From Lotus japonicus (lineage: Eukaryota > Streptophyta > Magnoliopsida > Fabales > Fabaceae), in contig NC_080042.1 in assembly GCF_012489685.1 (NCBI RefSeq), forward strand, positions 31,935,158-31,999,157: DNA of 64,000 bases. The letters run 5' to 3'. Under the pieces are notes generated by a model. It was not told the DNA's origin. It worked only from the letters and a program-made list of their open reading frames with translations, and ran no database searches. Both the position numbers and the translations under genes were made by a program. This document shows, piece by piece, positions 43,424-54,390 of the stretch; position 1 is the first letter of the stretch, and each line of letters begins with the position of its first letter.

Positions 43424-43976
43424 ATCTCCCCCTTTATGATGATGACAAAACTAAGATTTTTGATGAACAATTCTTAAACATTAAACTGAATTCACTCAGA
43501 GTTTAGAGATATAGAATAAGACTTATCCTGATGTGAATAGTTTATCTTGCTCGTTCTGAATTCAAGTCGCTGCTTGATTCTGAGCTTAGCTCCCCCTGAA
43601 TCTAATACTTGATGAAAACGTTAGTAAAGTCTAGATTCTGAGCTAAAACATATAAGAGTTCAGAGTGAAAAGCTTATGACATAGATGAAAAACGAATAAT
43701 CAGAGCGCATAAGTGATCAGAGTCATGGACAAGGTATCAGAGTCTTGGGTATCAGAGTCAACTTAGAATCACTTCAGAAGAAGTGAAATGTATTCCTTGT
43801 ATTTGCCCAGTGACACATCTATGGTCATGAAGGTGGAACTCTTAAAATCTCCAAAAGAAAAATAAGTCACACTAACACATCTTACACATCAAAAACTGGG
43901 TTTACTCCCCCTTTTTGTCATAAGCAAAAAGCTTGGGGTGTGAAAAACTTAGCTTGAAGTACAAGGTACTCCCCCT
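43424..43976 (-). other. multiple polypurine tracts of element G
   Basis: Pyrimidine runs on the plus strand at 43424-43436 (next to the LTR), 43590-43597, 43905-43915 and 43969-43976. This is the same four-tract layout as in A and E. Confidence 0.75.
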
Positions 43977-44165
43977 TAGAGAAGGTCTAAGTTTAAAGAA
44001 AATGAAAACGATGTAAGAATCAGAGTTAGGCGAAAATAAATAGAAGAGTTAATGCAAGGGATGAACGTTTACCACCGGTCAAGTGAGTAAATAGAAGGGT
44101 CAGTTACCAAGAACTTAACCTCGAGAAACTGTAATAGCATTAACTTTCAGAGAGAAAGTGAAGCC

Positions 44166-44173
44166 TATAAAAA
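44166..44173 (+). promoter_or_regulatory. TATA box of the antisense ORF (element G)
   Basis: TATAAAAA lies 61 bases before the ATG at 44227. Confidence 0.62.
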
Positions 44174-44226
44174 GCGTTGGAGAGAAAGGTAAGCTTCACA
44201 CCTCGAATAATTTTCAGTAAGAAAAA

Positions 44227-44619
44227 ATGGCATCATACAGAATGGCATTAGAAGAGCTCAGAAGGAAGGCTTTTGAGGAAGATATGTTCCTCAATATTAG
44301 GCATCCCGATGGTACAAAGACCATACAAGAGCTGACGAAGACACTGCTGGAAGAAGATCTTGGTCCAGAGATGGAGAAGGATCTGAAGGAGTTCCTCTGC
44401 TTCGTGGAGGAGATTCAGGAGCTTTGCCAGCGGGAGCTGAATCTGCTGGAAGAGAAGGAGACTGTGGAAAAGAGACTCAAGACGACAGAAGATAGTCTAG
44501 AGAGAGATGAGCTGAGCATCAAACTCGGCAACATAGAGTATACACTGGATCGTCCGGAGAAGGAAAGAGTGGAGCAGCGCCAAGAATGCAGAAGAATGAG
44601 GAAGGATCCTCCATTCTAG
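44227..44619 (+). CDS. conserved antisense ORF of Sirevirus G (130 aa)
   Basis: An intact ORF from MASYRMALEELRRKAFEED to RRMRKDPPF, on the strand opposite to gag-pol. Its length is identical to the A homologue. It is acidic-basic and helical with no Cys-based motif or membrane segment; KDLKEFLCFVEEIQELCQRE and RVEQRQECRRM suggest a coiled coil. It runs tail-to-tail with the env-position ORF, 206 bases between the stops, and has its own TATA box. It does not resemble gag, pol or a transcription factor I know. Possible roles (RNA binding, control of transposition, a captured host coding piece) are guesses. Confidence 0.82.
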   Translation: MASYRMALEELRRKAFEEDMFLNIRHPDGTKTIQELTKTLLEEDLGPEMEKDLKEFLCFVEEIQELCQRELNLLEEKETVEKRLKTTEDSLERDELSIKLGNIEYTLDRPEKERVEQRQECRRMRKDPPF

Positions 44620-44825
44620 ATGTAGGGAATAATGTATGATGGAAAGAATTATGATGTAAACATAGAACAATTATGAATAAAACGAGTTGAGCAAACATAT
44701 GTGGCATAAGTATATAGTTATGTATGCATATATAATCACAAACGAACAAAAGAGAATAAATAAATAAAAGGAAACAGAGTTTAACAAAGTTAACGAAAAA
44801 GAAGAAAAAGAAGAGATCCTAAAAA

Positions 44826-47675
44826 CTAAGGTTTGTCAGTGCGTCTCAGAAGTTCCATCATCATTTGCTTCATCTCAAACAGCATGGATTCATGAGTGTC
44901 AAGACGTTGTTCCATGATGTCGAGTCTGGAAGAGCTTGTCTGAGTAGAGCTGGAAGGAACATTCTGAGCAGCTTGAGGTTCTGGAATGGAAGCAGAAGCA
45001 GCAGGAGAAAACACAACTGGTGCAAGTCGCTCTGCCTCAGCCTCATCTTCAAGACGCTCTGCCTCAAGTCTGGCTTGTTCAGCCTGAGCTGCTGCTTGAC
45101 GTGCAGCTTCTTCTTCTTGTTCTTTCTTGCTCTTGGCTTCTTCAATAGCTTCAAGAAGCTTAGTTCTCTGTTCTAGTTCGTGAAGAGCCACCCTCCTAGC
45201 AAGCCTTTGCTTTGCAGCCTCAATGCTCTGACTGCCCTCTGTATGCAGGAGCTGCATCATAATTGGAACTTGAGCCACTAGCCAAGTGCTCAGATTGGTC
45301 CACTCATCAGCCACATGGTCAGCATTCTCACTGAGATCAGTCTGACCGTGCACATTGCGGAGCCTCAAAGAGGCTTCATGATAGAAAATATTGATGCACT
45401 CAGAGAGAGATGTGGGTTGAAGGTGAGTATAGGGAATTATGGAGAGGTTGGGTTCAGGAGAGGCTGGGTGATTGCTGCTATGGGCTTCAGAGGCACCTTG
45501 TGGAGAACCAATGTGAAACATGGGAGCATTGGGTTCAGAGGCTCCAAGGTGTGGGTCTGAAGTTTCAACCAGAGGGTGAGGTGATCTAACCGAGGATTGG
45601 TTAGACACTGAGTGTTCGGGTTCAGGGTCTGGTTGAATTGGCTCTTGTTGGTCAGGGACAGGGTGAGCTTGTTGAACTAGGGGGTCTGCCTCTTGGATAG
45701 GATTGGCCAAGATAGGTTCATCTGGGTCAACTAGACGTTCAGGTCTAGGGCCAGGATATTGCCTAGGGCTTGGACAGGTAAGGTAATATTCTTCCAAGGC
45801 AGATACCTTCTCTTTCCTAACCTCCATGAATTTTCTAATTGATTCAGAGGTATTGGAGGGAGGAGAGTCAATGACATTGGTTGGGAAGGATACAGGTGTG
45901 AAGGCTGATGAAGAGTCTGTATCCGTGGTTCTGACAGCAGGACGTGCTGATGCTCTGGGAGCAGGGTGATCAGACGTTCTGGGTTGTGGTTCTGTTTGGT
46001 TGGGTTCGGGTTGGTCTTGGATGATGGGTTCAGAAGGTAATGGGTCGTATGGAATGGTAAGGAGAGAGGTTGGATCTTCTGACCTAGAGGTTTGGGTCTG
46101 AAGCAAATTCCAGAGAGGTGCTTCAGTAGGAGAAGGTTGAAAGAAGGAAGATCTTGGGGAATGTGGTGGAGTGGTGGTTTGTGCGGCTGGCTGGGATTCA
46201 GGAATAGGAGTGAGGGGATTTGAGGAGTGTTGAAGTAAGGCAGAAATAGGAAGTGCATCAAATAAATTCAAATCATCATCAGAAGCAAGTGCAGGCTTAC
46301 TTGTATGTGCTGATGATCGAGTCACTCTGGCAGGAGGTTCAGTCCTTCTGACCACTGCAGCAGCTGGTTCCACCCGAGTAGGCTTCACCACGATTCTGAC
46401 CTTCTTCTGCTTCTTCTTTGGAGGACCATCCTCACTATCATCACCATCATCATCAGCAGGCTTGCTCTTCGGCTTCTTGACTAGAGGGACATCAGATTCC
46501 TCTGAGGATTCTTCCAGAACCATCTTCCTCTTGGTTTTCTTCTTGGGAGGAGAAGGAAACTCTGGTGCTGGTGGAAGTCTGCTGACAAAATCATCAAGGT
46601 CAATCTCGAATCCTTGAGCCCTGAGGTCTTCAACATAGCATCTGATGGCGTCAGGATGGTCGGCTTGAGTCCACAGAGGGTAGTCATTCAGAGGCATTCT
46701 TCTTCCTCTGATCTCAGAAGATGTGTCTTCATGAGCAGGAGCAATGTTCTTCTGGATTAAGCCCATTTTCTTCAGAGAGTTGGCAGTGAAGACATCACTG
46801 ACAATGGTGCTCAAGTCCTCTGTGCAACCAGCATTGATCAAATCTTGCACCAAGTTGCTTTCAATGAGAAAGTCTGAGAGCAGTCTCCCAAAAGGGATAT
46901 ATTTGATTGCAGACTTGATGGAGGCGGTGGTGCGAGACTTCCGAATGCATTCCTTCAAATAGGAGAACAGGAAGTAGGGAAGGCAGATCTTCTCCTTGTC
47001 TTGAATGAAAAACAGCATCGCCTTCTGGTTGAAGTTGATGTAATCTGGAGAACTACCCTTCGGTCTCTGATTGATGCAGTTGAGCAGGATCTTGTGCCAG
47101 ATTCTCAGTTTGGGGTGAAGGTCCATCACCTTGTAACTCGTCTTGCCCGGTTTGAAAGTGGTGTACAGGGCCTTGTTGACGATGTCCTTGGTGCTGGGTT
47201 TCAGCTTGGATTCCGTCAGTTGGAACCGATACCCATAAGCAGTTTCTGCTCCTAGCAGATTCATGAATGACTTCTCAGTGATGATGATCTTCCTGCCAAG
47301 AATGTGAGAGACCACCTGAGTGTCATCGCAGTCTGCGTGCTTCCAGAATTCCTTTACCAATTTCTCATACACCGGTCCTCGAAGTCGATTGAAGTAGTTT
47401 CCCCAACCTTGAGCTTGGACTTCAGGACGAAGATCAAACCCATTTGCAGCCAAGTTGTCGAGGTTGAATCTCCATTCTGCCAGGACTTGGAGTTCCTCAG
47501 GAGGAAATACACAGTGAACGGCACAGCCCCGTTCTGCAATAGGAACAACCTGCTCTTGAGCTTGAACTTGTTCTTGTGCCGGGTTCTCAGAGCCTCGTTG
47601 ACCCGTTGCCAAACCGACTACCATGTGAGGGAACTGAGGTGCATCTGCAGTAGATCTTCTGGTTTGTCTCACCAT
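44826..47675 (-). CDS. env-position ORF of Sirevirus G (949 aa)
   Basis: The ORF is open from the ATG at 47675 (MVRQTRRSTADAPQFPHMVV) to 44826. It has the same layout as the A copy: conserved N-terminal part with FWKHADCDDTQVVSHILGRK and CINQRPKGSSPDYINFNQK, a basic region (KKKQKKVRIVVKP), a long Pro/Ser/Thr/Glu-rich stretch, and a C-terminal Ala/Glu coiled coil ending MMMELLRRTDKP. A longer reading from 47831 adds a hydrophobic leader, but E does not keep that frame. No signal peptide or membrane span is visible after the chosen start. It follows pol by about 440 bases, so it needs a spliced or internal transcript or another way of translation. Function unknown. Confidence 0.87.
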   Translation of the reverse strand: MVRQTRRSTADAPQFPHMVVGLATGQRGSENPAQEQVQAQEQVVPIAERGCAVHCVFPPEELQVLAEWRFNLDNLAANGFDLRPEVQAQGWGNYFNRLRGPVYEKLVKEFWKHADCDDTQVVSHILGRKIIITEKSFMNLLGAETAYGYRFQLTESKLKPSTKDIVNKALYTTFKPGKTSYKVMDLHPKLRIWHKILLNCINQRPKGSSPDYINFNQKAMLFFIQDKEKICLPYFLFSYLKECIRKSRTTASIKSAIKYIPFGRLLSDFLIESNLVQDLINAGCTEDLSTIVSDVFTANSLKKMGLIQKNIAPAHEDTSSEIRGRRMPLNDYPLWTQADHPDAIRCYVEDLRAQGFEIDLDDFVSRLPPAPEFPSPPKKKTKRKMVLEESSEESDVPLVKKPKSKPADDDGDDSEDGPPKKKQKKVRIVVKPTRVEPAAAVVRRTEPPARVTRSSAHTSKPALASDDDLNLFDALPISALLQHSSNPLTPIPESQPAAQTTTPPHSPRSSFFQPSPTEAPLWNLLQTQTSRSEDPTSLLTIPYDPLPSEPIIQDQPEPNQTEPQPRTSDHPAPRASARPAVRTTDTDSSSAFTPVSFPTNVIDSPPSNTSESIRKFMEVRKEKVSALEEYYLTCPSPRQYPGPRPERLVDPDEPILANPIQEADPLVQQAHPVPDQQEPIQPDPEPEHSVSNQSSVRSPHPLVETSDPHLGASEPNAPMFHIGSPQGASEAHSSNHPASPEPNLSIIPYTHLQPTSLSECINIFYHEASLRLRNVHGQTDLSENADHVADEWTNLSTWLVAQVPIMMQLLHTEGSQSIEAAKQRLARRVALHELEQRTKLLEAIEEAKSKKEQEEEAARQAAAQAEQARLEAERLEDEAEAERLAPVVFSPAASASIPEPQAAQNVPSSSTQTSSSRLDIMEQRLDTHESMLFEMKQMMMELLRRTDKP

Positions 47676-48118
47676 TTTGAAGAGGTTGAAGGTTTGAGGT
47701 AGAAGATGAAGTTTGAAGGATGAAGAGAGATCGAGAGAGAAATCAAGAAGGAGGCGGTTTTGAAAAGCAGAGAGTGCGAGAGTGAAAACCGGAAGTGAGA
47801 GAGAACGTGTGTGTATAGTGGGTTTTATCAAATAACCGTTGTTGATTCAAAAAGCACTTTAAGATCAACGGTTGAAAATTAAAGATAGATAGTAACAGTA
47901 AAATACACAATCACACATAGGAGATAAGCATATCTACACGCAATCATAACAGACTGTCACACGGGCACAAGGAACTATGCATCAGAAATTCTGACGCACG
48001 TGTTGTTGTCTCAGCTTCAGAGTCAGTACCAGTGGGCACACACACTCTGATTGAGTTACCTTCTGGACTAGACATCTTCTGATCAAGAAGTATCATAGTC
48101 AGAGGTTCTGATCCATCT
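47676..48118 (-). other. pol-to-env-position spacer of element G
   Basis: About 440 bases without a supported ORF, homologous to the spacers in A and E. It could hold splice acceptor sites for the downstream ORF, which I cannot call by eye. Confidence 0.6.
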
Positions 48119-51100
48119 TCACTCTGGACAAAAGTCCATGTTTAGATTTTTCAGAATAAAATTAAATCTATCTTCAGCTAAGGGCTTTGTAAAGATATCT
48201 GCCCATTGATGGTCAGTATCAACAAACTTCAGCAGAAGTACGCCCTTCTGTACATAATCTCTAATAAAATGATACTTTACCTCAATGTGCTTTGCCCTTG
48301 AATGCAAGATAGGATTCTTACTCAATGAGATTGCAGCAGTGTTATCACAATAGATTGGGATATTGCTCTCAAGGATCTGATAATCCTCCAGCTGATGTTT
48401 CATCCAGAGCATCTGAGTGCTGCATATTGCTGCTGAGATATATTCTGCCTCTGCAGTTGATAGTGCAATGGTTGATTGCCTCTTGCTTGCCCATGAGACT
48501 AGATTGCTTCCCAGAAATTGACAATTTCCAGAAGTACTTTTTCTCTCTGTTCTATCTCCAGCATAATCAGCATCACAATAACCTGAAAGCTTATACTCTG
48601 ATGTTTTCTTATACATCAAGCCAAGGTTAGTGGTGCCTTTCAAGTACCTTAGGATCCTATTAACAGCAGTTAAGTGGGTTTCCCTTGGATCTGATTGGAA
48701 ACGAGCACATAAGTGAACACTAAATAATATGTCTGGCCTAGATGCAGTTAAGTATAGAAGTGAACCTATCATTCCACGATAGAGCTTCTGACATACTTTA
48801 CCACTTTTATCTTCTTTCTCCAAAATGCATGTAGGATGCATTGGAGTCTTGGCCACTGTAGATTCCAGCATATTGAACTTCTTCAGAAGTTCTTTAGTGT
48901 ACTTGCTCTGATGGATATATGTTCCTTCTGGTGTTTGATCAACTTGTATTCCCAGAAAGTACTTTAATTCTCCCATCATACTCATCTCAAATTCAGCCTG
49001 CATCATCTCAGAAAATTCTTTGCATAGAGATTGATTAGCAGAACCAAATATAATATCATCAACATAAATTTGCACAATTAAGATATCATCTTTATAAGTC
49101 TTGCAAAAAAGAGTTGTATCTACTTTACCCCTTACAAACTCATTCTCCAGAAGGAATGAGCTAAGTCTCTCATACCATGCTCTGGGAGCTTGCTTCAGAC
49201 CGTAGAGTGATTTCTTCAATTTGAACACATGGTCTGGTTTCTTTTCATCTTCAAAACCTGGGGGTTGATGAACATAGACTTCCTCTGAGATATAACCATT
49301 TAGGAAGGCACTCTTTACGTCCATCTGATGTAGAACTATGTTGTGATTTACTGAGAAGGAGATCAACAGTCTAATTGCCTCCAGTCTTGCTACCGGAGCA
49401 AATGTTTCAGTGTAGTCTATTCCTTCCTGCTGGCTGTAGCCTTGAGCAACTAGCCTTGCCTTGTTTCTGACTACATCTCCTTTCTCATTTAGCTTGTTTC
49501 TGAATACCCATTTCGTTCCAATAACATGGACATTCTCAGGCTTCTTCACTAAGCTCCAAACATCGTTCTTGGAGAATTGATTCAATTCTTCTTCCATGGC
49601 CAGAATCCAATCCTTGTCCTGAAGAGCTTCATCTATGGACTTGGGTTCAATTAAGGACACCAATCCTTTCAGACTCAGCAAGGTCTCTTCAGAGGGTCTG
49701 AAGGCAGATCTGGTTCTGACTGGTTCATCTTTGTTGCCCAGAATCAATTCCTTAGGATGAGCTGCAGTGATTCTGCTCTTCTTCAGAGTTTGTGAGTTAG
49801 AGGGACCAGCTTCTTCCTCTGGTTCATCTTCCTCTGGCTCAACTTCCTCTGGAGCTTTGCCTTTGTCAGAAACATTAATGCTTAAATCTGCAAACTTTTC
49901 AACTAGCTTTGACTGGTCAGAGTCAAGCTTATCATCAAATCTAACATGAATAGATTCTTCAATAGTCTTAGCATCAGTATTATAAAATCTAAAACCTTTA
50001 GATCTATCAGAATAACCAAGTAATAGACACTTAGAAGACTTAGCATCAAATTTATGCAATCTATCCTTAGTATTGAGAACATAACAAACACAGCCAAAAG
50101 GATGAAAATAAGAAATGTTGGGTTTTATGTTCTTCCACAATTCATAAGGAGTCTTATTCAGAATTGGTCTCACAGAGATTCTGTTCTGAATGTAACATGC
50201 TGTATTTACTGCCTCTGCCCAAAAGTGCTTAGCCATGCCAGTTTCTTGGAGCATGGTTCTAGCCATCTCCTGAAGAGTTCTGTTCTTCATCTCAACAACA
50301 CCATTTTGTTGAGGAGTTCTGGGACAAGAGAAATCATGTGCAATTCCATAGGAATCAAACAGACTCTCAAACTTGTCATTCTCAAACTCTCCACCATGGT
50401 CACTTCTGACACGCACAATCCTACAAGCCTTCTCGTTTTGCACTTGAGCAATGAAGGTAGAGAACACAGCATGAGACTCATCCTTGCGGGTTAGAAACTT
50501 TACCCATGTCCAGCGGCTATAGTCATCAACGATAACCATCCCATATCTCTTGCCACCTATAGACTCAGTTTTCACTGGTCCAAAAAGGTCGATATGCAGA
50601 AGTTCCAACGGCCTTGAGGTTGAGACAACATTCTTTGCCTTGAAAGGGACTTTTGTGAATTTGCCTTTCTGACATGCTTCACAAAGAGCGTCTGAAGCGA
50701 ACTTCAGATTGGGTAAGCCCCTGATAAGGTTTAGCTTGCTCAGCTGAGAAATCTTTCTCATACTGGCATGCCCTAACCGTCTATGCCATACCCACTGCTC
50801 TTCATTAACAGACAGAAGGCACTTCACATTCTGAGCCTCCAACTCAGATAATCTGATCTTATAAATGTTGTTCTTCCTCTTGCTGTTAAACAGAACAGAG
50901 CCATCGATCTGACTTACAGCCCGGCAGGACTTTTGATTGAATATAACATCATAACCCTTGTCAGCTAATTGACTTATAGACAATAAGTTATGTGTTAAAC
51001 CGTCTACCAATAAAACATTATCAATGCATGGACTACTATCTACACAAATAGTACCAGTACCAACAATTTTACCCTTTTCATTTCCTCCGAAGCCAACTTC

Positions 51101-51223
51101 GCCTCCAGGCTTAAGTTTCAGCTCTCGGAACATACGCTTTTCTCCCGTCATGTGACGCGAGCATCCACTGTCCAGATACCATGATTGGTGTTTCAGTGGA
51201 GCTATCAAGGATATCTGCAACAT
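48119..51223 (-). CDS. copia pol: protease, integrase, RT, RNase H (element G)
   Basis: The open frame of 1034 aa holds all pol domains in copia order. Protease: active site [10 protein letters not shown] near residue 18. Integrase: zinc module [12 protein letters not shown] with CEACQKGK, catalytic Asp in LHIDLFGPV, Asp in [10 protein letters not shown], Glu in [10 protein letters not shown], where Met replaces the usual Arg after Glu. [44 protein letters not shown] and catalytic YVDD. RNase [30 protein letters not shown]. It ends [10 protein letters not shown]. The frame is +1 relative to gag, with at least 113 bases of overlap (longer, to about 51290, if the upstream Met is not used), so expression needs a frameshift, a splice or internal initiation. 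Confidence 0.92.
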   Translation of the reverse strand: MLQISLIAPLKHQSWYLDSGCSRHMTGEKRMFRELKLKPGGEVGFGGNEKGKIVGTGTICVDSSPCIDNVLLVDGLTHNLLSISQLADKGYDVIFNQKSCRAVSQIDGSVLFNSKRKNNIYKIRLSELEAQNVKCLLSVNEEQWVWHRRLGHASMRKISQLSKLNLIRGLPNLKFASDALCEACQKGKFTKVPFKAKNVVSTSRPLELLHIDLFGPVKTESIGGKRYGMVIVDDYSRWTWVKFLTRKDESHAVFSTFIAQVQNEKACRIVRVRSDHGGEFENDKFESLFDSYGIAHDFSCPRTPQQNGVVEMKNRTLQEMARTMLQETGMAKHFWAEAVNTACYIQNRISVRPILNKTPYELWKNIKPNISYFHPFGCVCYVLNTKDRLHKFDAKSSKCLLLGYSDRSKGFRFYNTDAKTIEESIHVRFDDKLDSDQSKLVEKFADLSINVSDKGKAPEEVEPEEDEPEEEAGPSNSQTLKKSRITAAHPKELILGNKDEPVRTRSAFRPSEETLLSLKGLVSLIEPKSIDEALQDKDWILAMEEELNQFSKNDVWSLVKKPENVHVIGTKWVFRNKLNEKGDVVRNKARLVAQGYSQQEGIDYTETFAPVARLEAIRLLISFSVNHNIVLHQMDVKSAFLNGYISEEVYVHQPPGFEDEKKPDHVFKLKKSLYGLKQAPRAWYERLSSFLLENEFVRGKVDTTLFCKTYKDDILIVQIYVDDIIFGSANQSLCKEFSEMMQAEFEMSMMGELKYFLGIQVDQTPEGTYIHQSKYTKELLKKFNMLESTVAKTPMHPTCILEKEDKSGKVCQKLYRGMIGSLLYLTASRPDILFSVHLCARFQSDPRETHLTAVNRILRYLKGTTNLGLMYKKTSEYKLSGYCDADYAGDRTERKSTSGNCQFLGSNLVSWASKRQSTIALSTAEAEYISAAICSTQMLWMKHQLEDYQILESNIPIYCDNTAAISLSKNPILHSRAKHIEVKYHFIRDYVQKGVLLLKFVDTDHQWADIFTKPLAEDRFNFILKNLNMDFCPE

Positions 51224-53021
51224 AGATGATCTTGTCCTTAGGTACCCACTTTCTGGGTCCTCTTTTGTTAGTTACCCCAGAGGTTCTGATCACCTTGGGT
51301 GTCTCAACATAATATTTTAAAGGAATATTTGCATGATATTTAGTCATAGAGAAAGATCCCTTTTTAAGAGGATGTTTAGCAACTTTAGCAGGTACAGGAT
51401 CAGGCAATATGGTACCAGAGGGAACAAAGCATTCATACAAGGATTTAGCTTTAGACACAGAAGGCTCATTTCTAATTGGTTTAGAATAGCCAATGCCATG
51501 CATTCCATTTCTGCTTACGCCATAGATCATTGAAGCCATTAAGCTTCTATCTGCGCTTTTAGCCAGGAATCTTTGAAAAGATTTTTCATACTTAGATTCA
51601 TGCTTACTATCAGAGGCATCGCAGGCAATAACTTCTTCTAACTTAGCAATTTGATTCTTAAGCACAGAGTTAGAATTAACTAAAGCATGGTTATCATTTT
51701 TCAAATCAGATATGATTTTCTCATGTTCAGAAGGAGTTTTAGAAACAGCAGATAAGTTCTTTTTCAGCTTCTTATGCTTAGACAACAAGGAGTTATACTT
51801 ATCCATGATATCAGACAAAGCATGTTTCAGTTCAGAGGTAGAGAAGGAAGCAAATACCTCATTTTCATCGTCAGAGTCTGGATCTCCTTCTGATTCTGAG
51901 TCAGAGTCAACAGCTTCCTTTGACTCTGCTCCTTTGTCTTTGACAATGGCCATGAGTCCTTGGACTTCACCATCAGAGTCAACATCCTCTGACTCTGATT
52001 CATCGAATGTCACCATCAGACTCTTCTTGGTCTTAAAGTGCTTCTTTGGCTTCTTGTCTTTCTTCAACTTTGGACAGTCACTTTTGTAGTGCCCAGATTC
52101 TTTGCACTCAAAGCATGTGACTTCCCTGATTGAAGACTTCTTCTGGCCTGAGGACTCATACTTGCCTTTTGCCTTTCCAGAGCCTTTGAACTTGCTCTGC
52201 CTGTGCTTCCAGATGCGGTTGAGTCTCTTGGAGATCAGAGTCAGCTCATCTTCACCAGAATCTTCTGATGCTTCTTCAGATTCTTCTTCTTCAGCTTGAA
52301 GAGCCTTTGACTTCTCAACCTTAGCCTTTTCAGATTTGGATTTCAAGGCTATGGACTTTTTCCTCAGATCTTGCATCTCTGAGCGTTTCAGCTCATGGCA
52401 TTTCAAAATGCTGATGAGTTCTTCTAAACTCATATTCTCAACGTCTCTCGTGAGCTCTATTGAAGTCACCAAAGGCATCCAGCTTTCAGGAAGACACCTG
52501 ATGACCCTTATGACATGATCTTTTGTTGTGTAGCTCTTGTTGAGAGGTCGTATGCCAGCTACAAGCAATTGAAATCTGGAGAACATTTCTTCAATGGACT
52601 CATTTGGCTCCATGATGAAGGATTCATACTTTTGGATCAAAGACAATGCCTTTGATTCTTTGACTTTCTTGTTTCCTTCATGAGACATCTTCAGAGAATC
52701 AAAAATGCCTTTAGCAAACTCACGATCTGTAATCTTCTGGTACTCCTCATAGGAAATAGCACTTAGAAGAATTGCTCTTGCTTTGTGATGTTGTGAGTAC
52801 AGCTTCTTTTGTTCTGCAGTCATCTCTGACCTTGGGATCTTCTTGCCATCTGCATCAACTGGACGCTCATAGCCATCCACAATAATATCCCAGAGATCTG
52901 CATCGAAACCCAGAAAGAAACTTTCCAGTCTATCTTTCCAATATTCGAACCTTTGACCATCGAACATAGGAGGCTTTGAGTTGTAACCATCTCTTTGAGT
53001 TTCACTGGTGGTGGCAGCCAT
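51111..53021 (-). CDS. Sirevirus gag (636 aa, element G)
   Basis: It starts [20 protein letters not shown], close to the primer site. The N-terminal half is the copia gag core ([58 protein letters not shown]). One CCHC zinc knuckle follows ([14 protein letters not shown], about residue 300), then acidic stretches, a helical region and a long C-terminal tail ending [20 protein letters not shown]. The tail overlaps the start of pol in another frame, so those bases encode both the gag tail and the protease active site. Gag packages the RNA and forms the particle. The ORF is intact. Confidence 0.92.
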   Translation of the reverse strand: MAATTSETQRDGYNSKPPMFDGQRFEYWKDRLESFFLGFDADLWDIIVDGYERPVDADGKKIPRSEMTAEQKKLYSQHHKARAILLSAISYEEYQKITDREFAKGIFDSLKMSHEGNKKVKESKALSLIQKYESFIMEPNESIEEMFSRFQLLVAGIRPLNKSYTTKDHVIRVIRCLPESWMPLVTSIELTRDVENMSLEELISILKCHELKRSEMQDLRKKSIALKSKSEKAKVEKSKALQAEEEESEEASEDSGEDELTLISKRLNRIWKHRQSKFKGSGKAKGKYESSGQKKSSIREVTCFECKESGHYKSDCPKLKKDKKPKKHFKTKKSLMVTFDESESEDVDSDGEVQGLMAIVKDKGAESKEAVDSDSESEGDPDSDDENEVFASFSTSELKHALSDIMDKYNSLLSKHKKLKKNLSAVSKTPSEHEKIISDLKNDNHALVNSNSVLKNQIAKLEEVIACDASDSKHESKYEKSFQRFLAKSADRSLMASMIYGVSRNGMHGIGYSKPIRNEPSVSKAKSLYECFVPSGTILPDPVPAKVAKHPLKKGSFSMTKYHANIPLKYYVETPKVIRTSGVTNKRGPRKWVPKDKIIYVADILDSSTETPIMVSGQWMLASHDGRKAYVPRAET

Positions 53022-53080
53022 TGTTTTTCACACCGGCCCGGATCACTGAACACTGTTAGGTGTGGTAATCAGAACTTGCG

Positions 53081-53091
53081 CTCTGATACCA
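53081..53091 (-). other. primer binding site (initiator tRNA-Met), element G
   Basis: The minus strand reads TGGTATCAGAG, two bases inside the 5' LTR, as expected for copia elements. Confidence 0.9.
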
Positions 53092-53093
53092 AT

Positions 53094-54385
53094 TGAAGGT
53101 ATGAAAAACGGTAGAAAGGGGGGGTTTGAATAACGTTTTCAGTACAAAACTTCCACCTTAAAGATTTTGGCAAATCTTTCGAGAACTCAAGTGCAAAAGA
53201 TAAGAGATAAAAAAAAAAAAACGCACAAGGATTTTATCCTGGTTCACTTGATAAATCACTCAAGCTACTCCAGTCCACCCGTTAAGGTGATTTCTTCCTT
53301 CTTAGAATGAAGGCAATCCACTAATCAGGTAAGAGTTACAACTGCACTTGAAACCTACAAGTGACTAACAATTACACTGACTTAGCTCACACTAAGATTC
53401 ACTCTCTTAGTCTTCTCTAGGATCCGATCAACCTTGATCTCCTAAAGGAACTACCACTAAGATTCACTCTCTTAGTCTTCTTAAGGATACTGACCTACCC
53501 GGTCCCTTAAGGAAAATCAAACAACTGTTTGAGGTTGGTGTTTACAAAGGTTTGCTTCTAAATAAGCTGAGTGTAAACTAAATAAATTACAAGATGAAAG
53601 AAAGCTTAGAATATTTTTGAATATGTCTTGCGCGTGTGTATTGCTTCTTGCTAGTTTCTTCTAGCCGCTTCTTTCAATCTTCAGCCTCTATATATACTCC
53701 AAGGATTAGGGTTGAGCGTTGCATGGGAAATGCTACCGTTGGAGGGCAGTTCTGGAAAATCCAGCTTCTGCTGTGGCTGAGAACGTTAGGTAGGTCGTCA
53801 GGAAGGTACACTTGCTTTTGTACTTGGATAGCGACTTGACCTTTTAACCTAGGAGACTTCTGATCAGAGGAATACTTCATATTGGAACTTGTGAAGCCGG
53901 TTGATCAGAGTCAGAGGGAAAGCACAGATCCTCTGACCATTGTATCTTCTGATTCTGAACTCAGAGGGAAGAACATGGCCTTCAGAGTTTCTTGCTTCTG
54001 GACTTCAGAGTTTCCACTATTCAGCTTCTGGATCTTCAGAGTCTTCTACACCATCAGAACATCTGAACCTTCAGTGTTTCTTGGTTATCAGAACTTCTGG
54101 ATTTTCAGAGCTTCTAGCGACTGAGTCCACATCAGAGTTTGTATAGCTTCAGAACTTCTGAAGCTTTTCCACTGTTCATACTGAACATGGTGAATGCGAA
54201 AGCGTTGCTTGGGTCACTCTTTATACACAGTGCTTCTGATTTGTGTGAGATTGAGTTGAGGTCAGAGCCTGTAAATAGCACACTCAGAAAAACACGTTAG
54301 AGTACCACAATTGTTCATATCAAAAGGTTAACTTGTAATCATCAAAACATAGAGTTGTACTACTAGATCAAAACTTGATCTTACA
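53094..54385 (-). repeat. 5' LTR of Sirevirus G
   Basis: 1292 bases. Differences from 42131-43423 seen by eye: AACTGTTTG/AATTGTTTG, GAAGCCGG/GACGCCGG and GGATTTTC/GGATCTTC, plus one base in an A run. Confidence 0.93.
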
Positions 54386-54390
54386 TATTG

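Larger units (their letters stand above)
42131..54385 (-). mobile_element. young Sirevirus G, all main frames open
   Basis: A complete 12,255-base element in F, flanked by the perfect duplication TATTG (42126-42130 and 54386-54390). Minus-strand order: 5' LTR (54385-53094), initiator-Met primer site, gag (53021-51111), pol (51223-48119, in the +1 frame), env-position ORF (47675-44826), convergent antisense ORF (44227-44619, plus strand), PPTs, 3' LTR (43423-42131). I see only about three substitutions plus a run-length difference between the LTRs. All catalytic motifs of pol are present, so it may have been active recently. Confidence 0.93.

Noticed and set aside
51712..52299. Plus-strand ORFs opposite to gag of G (51712-52089 and 52102-52299)
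   Set aside because: Ser/Phe-rich reverse readings of acidic, Lys-rich gag codons; not conserved in length in E.
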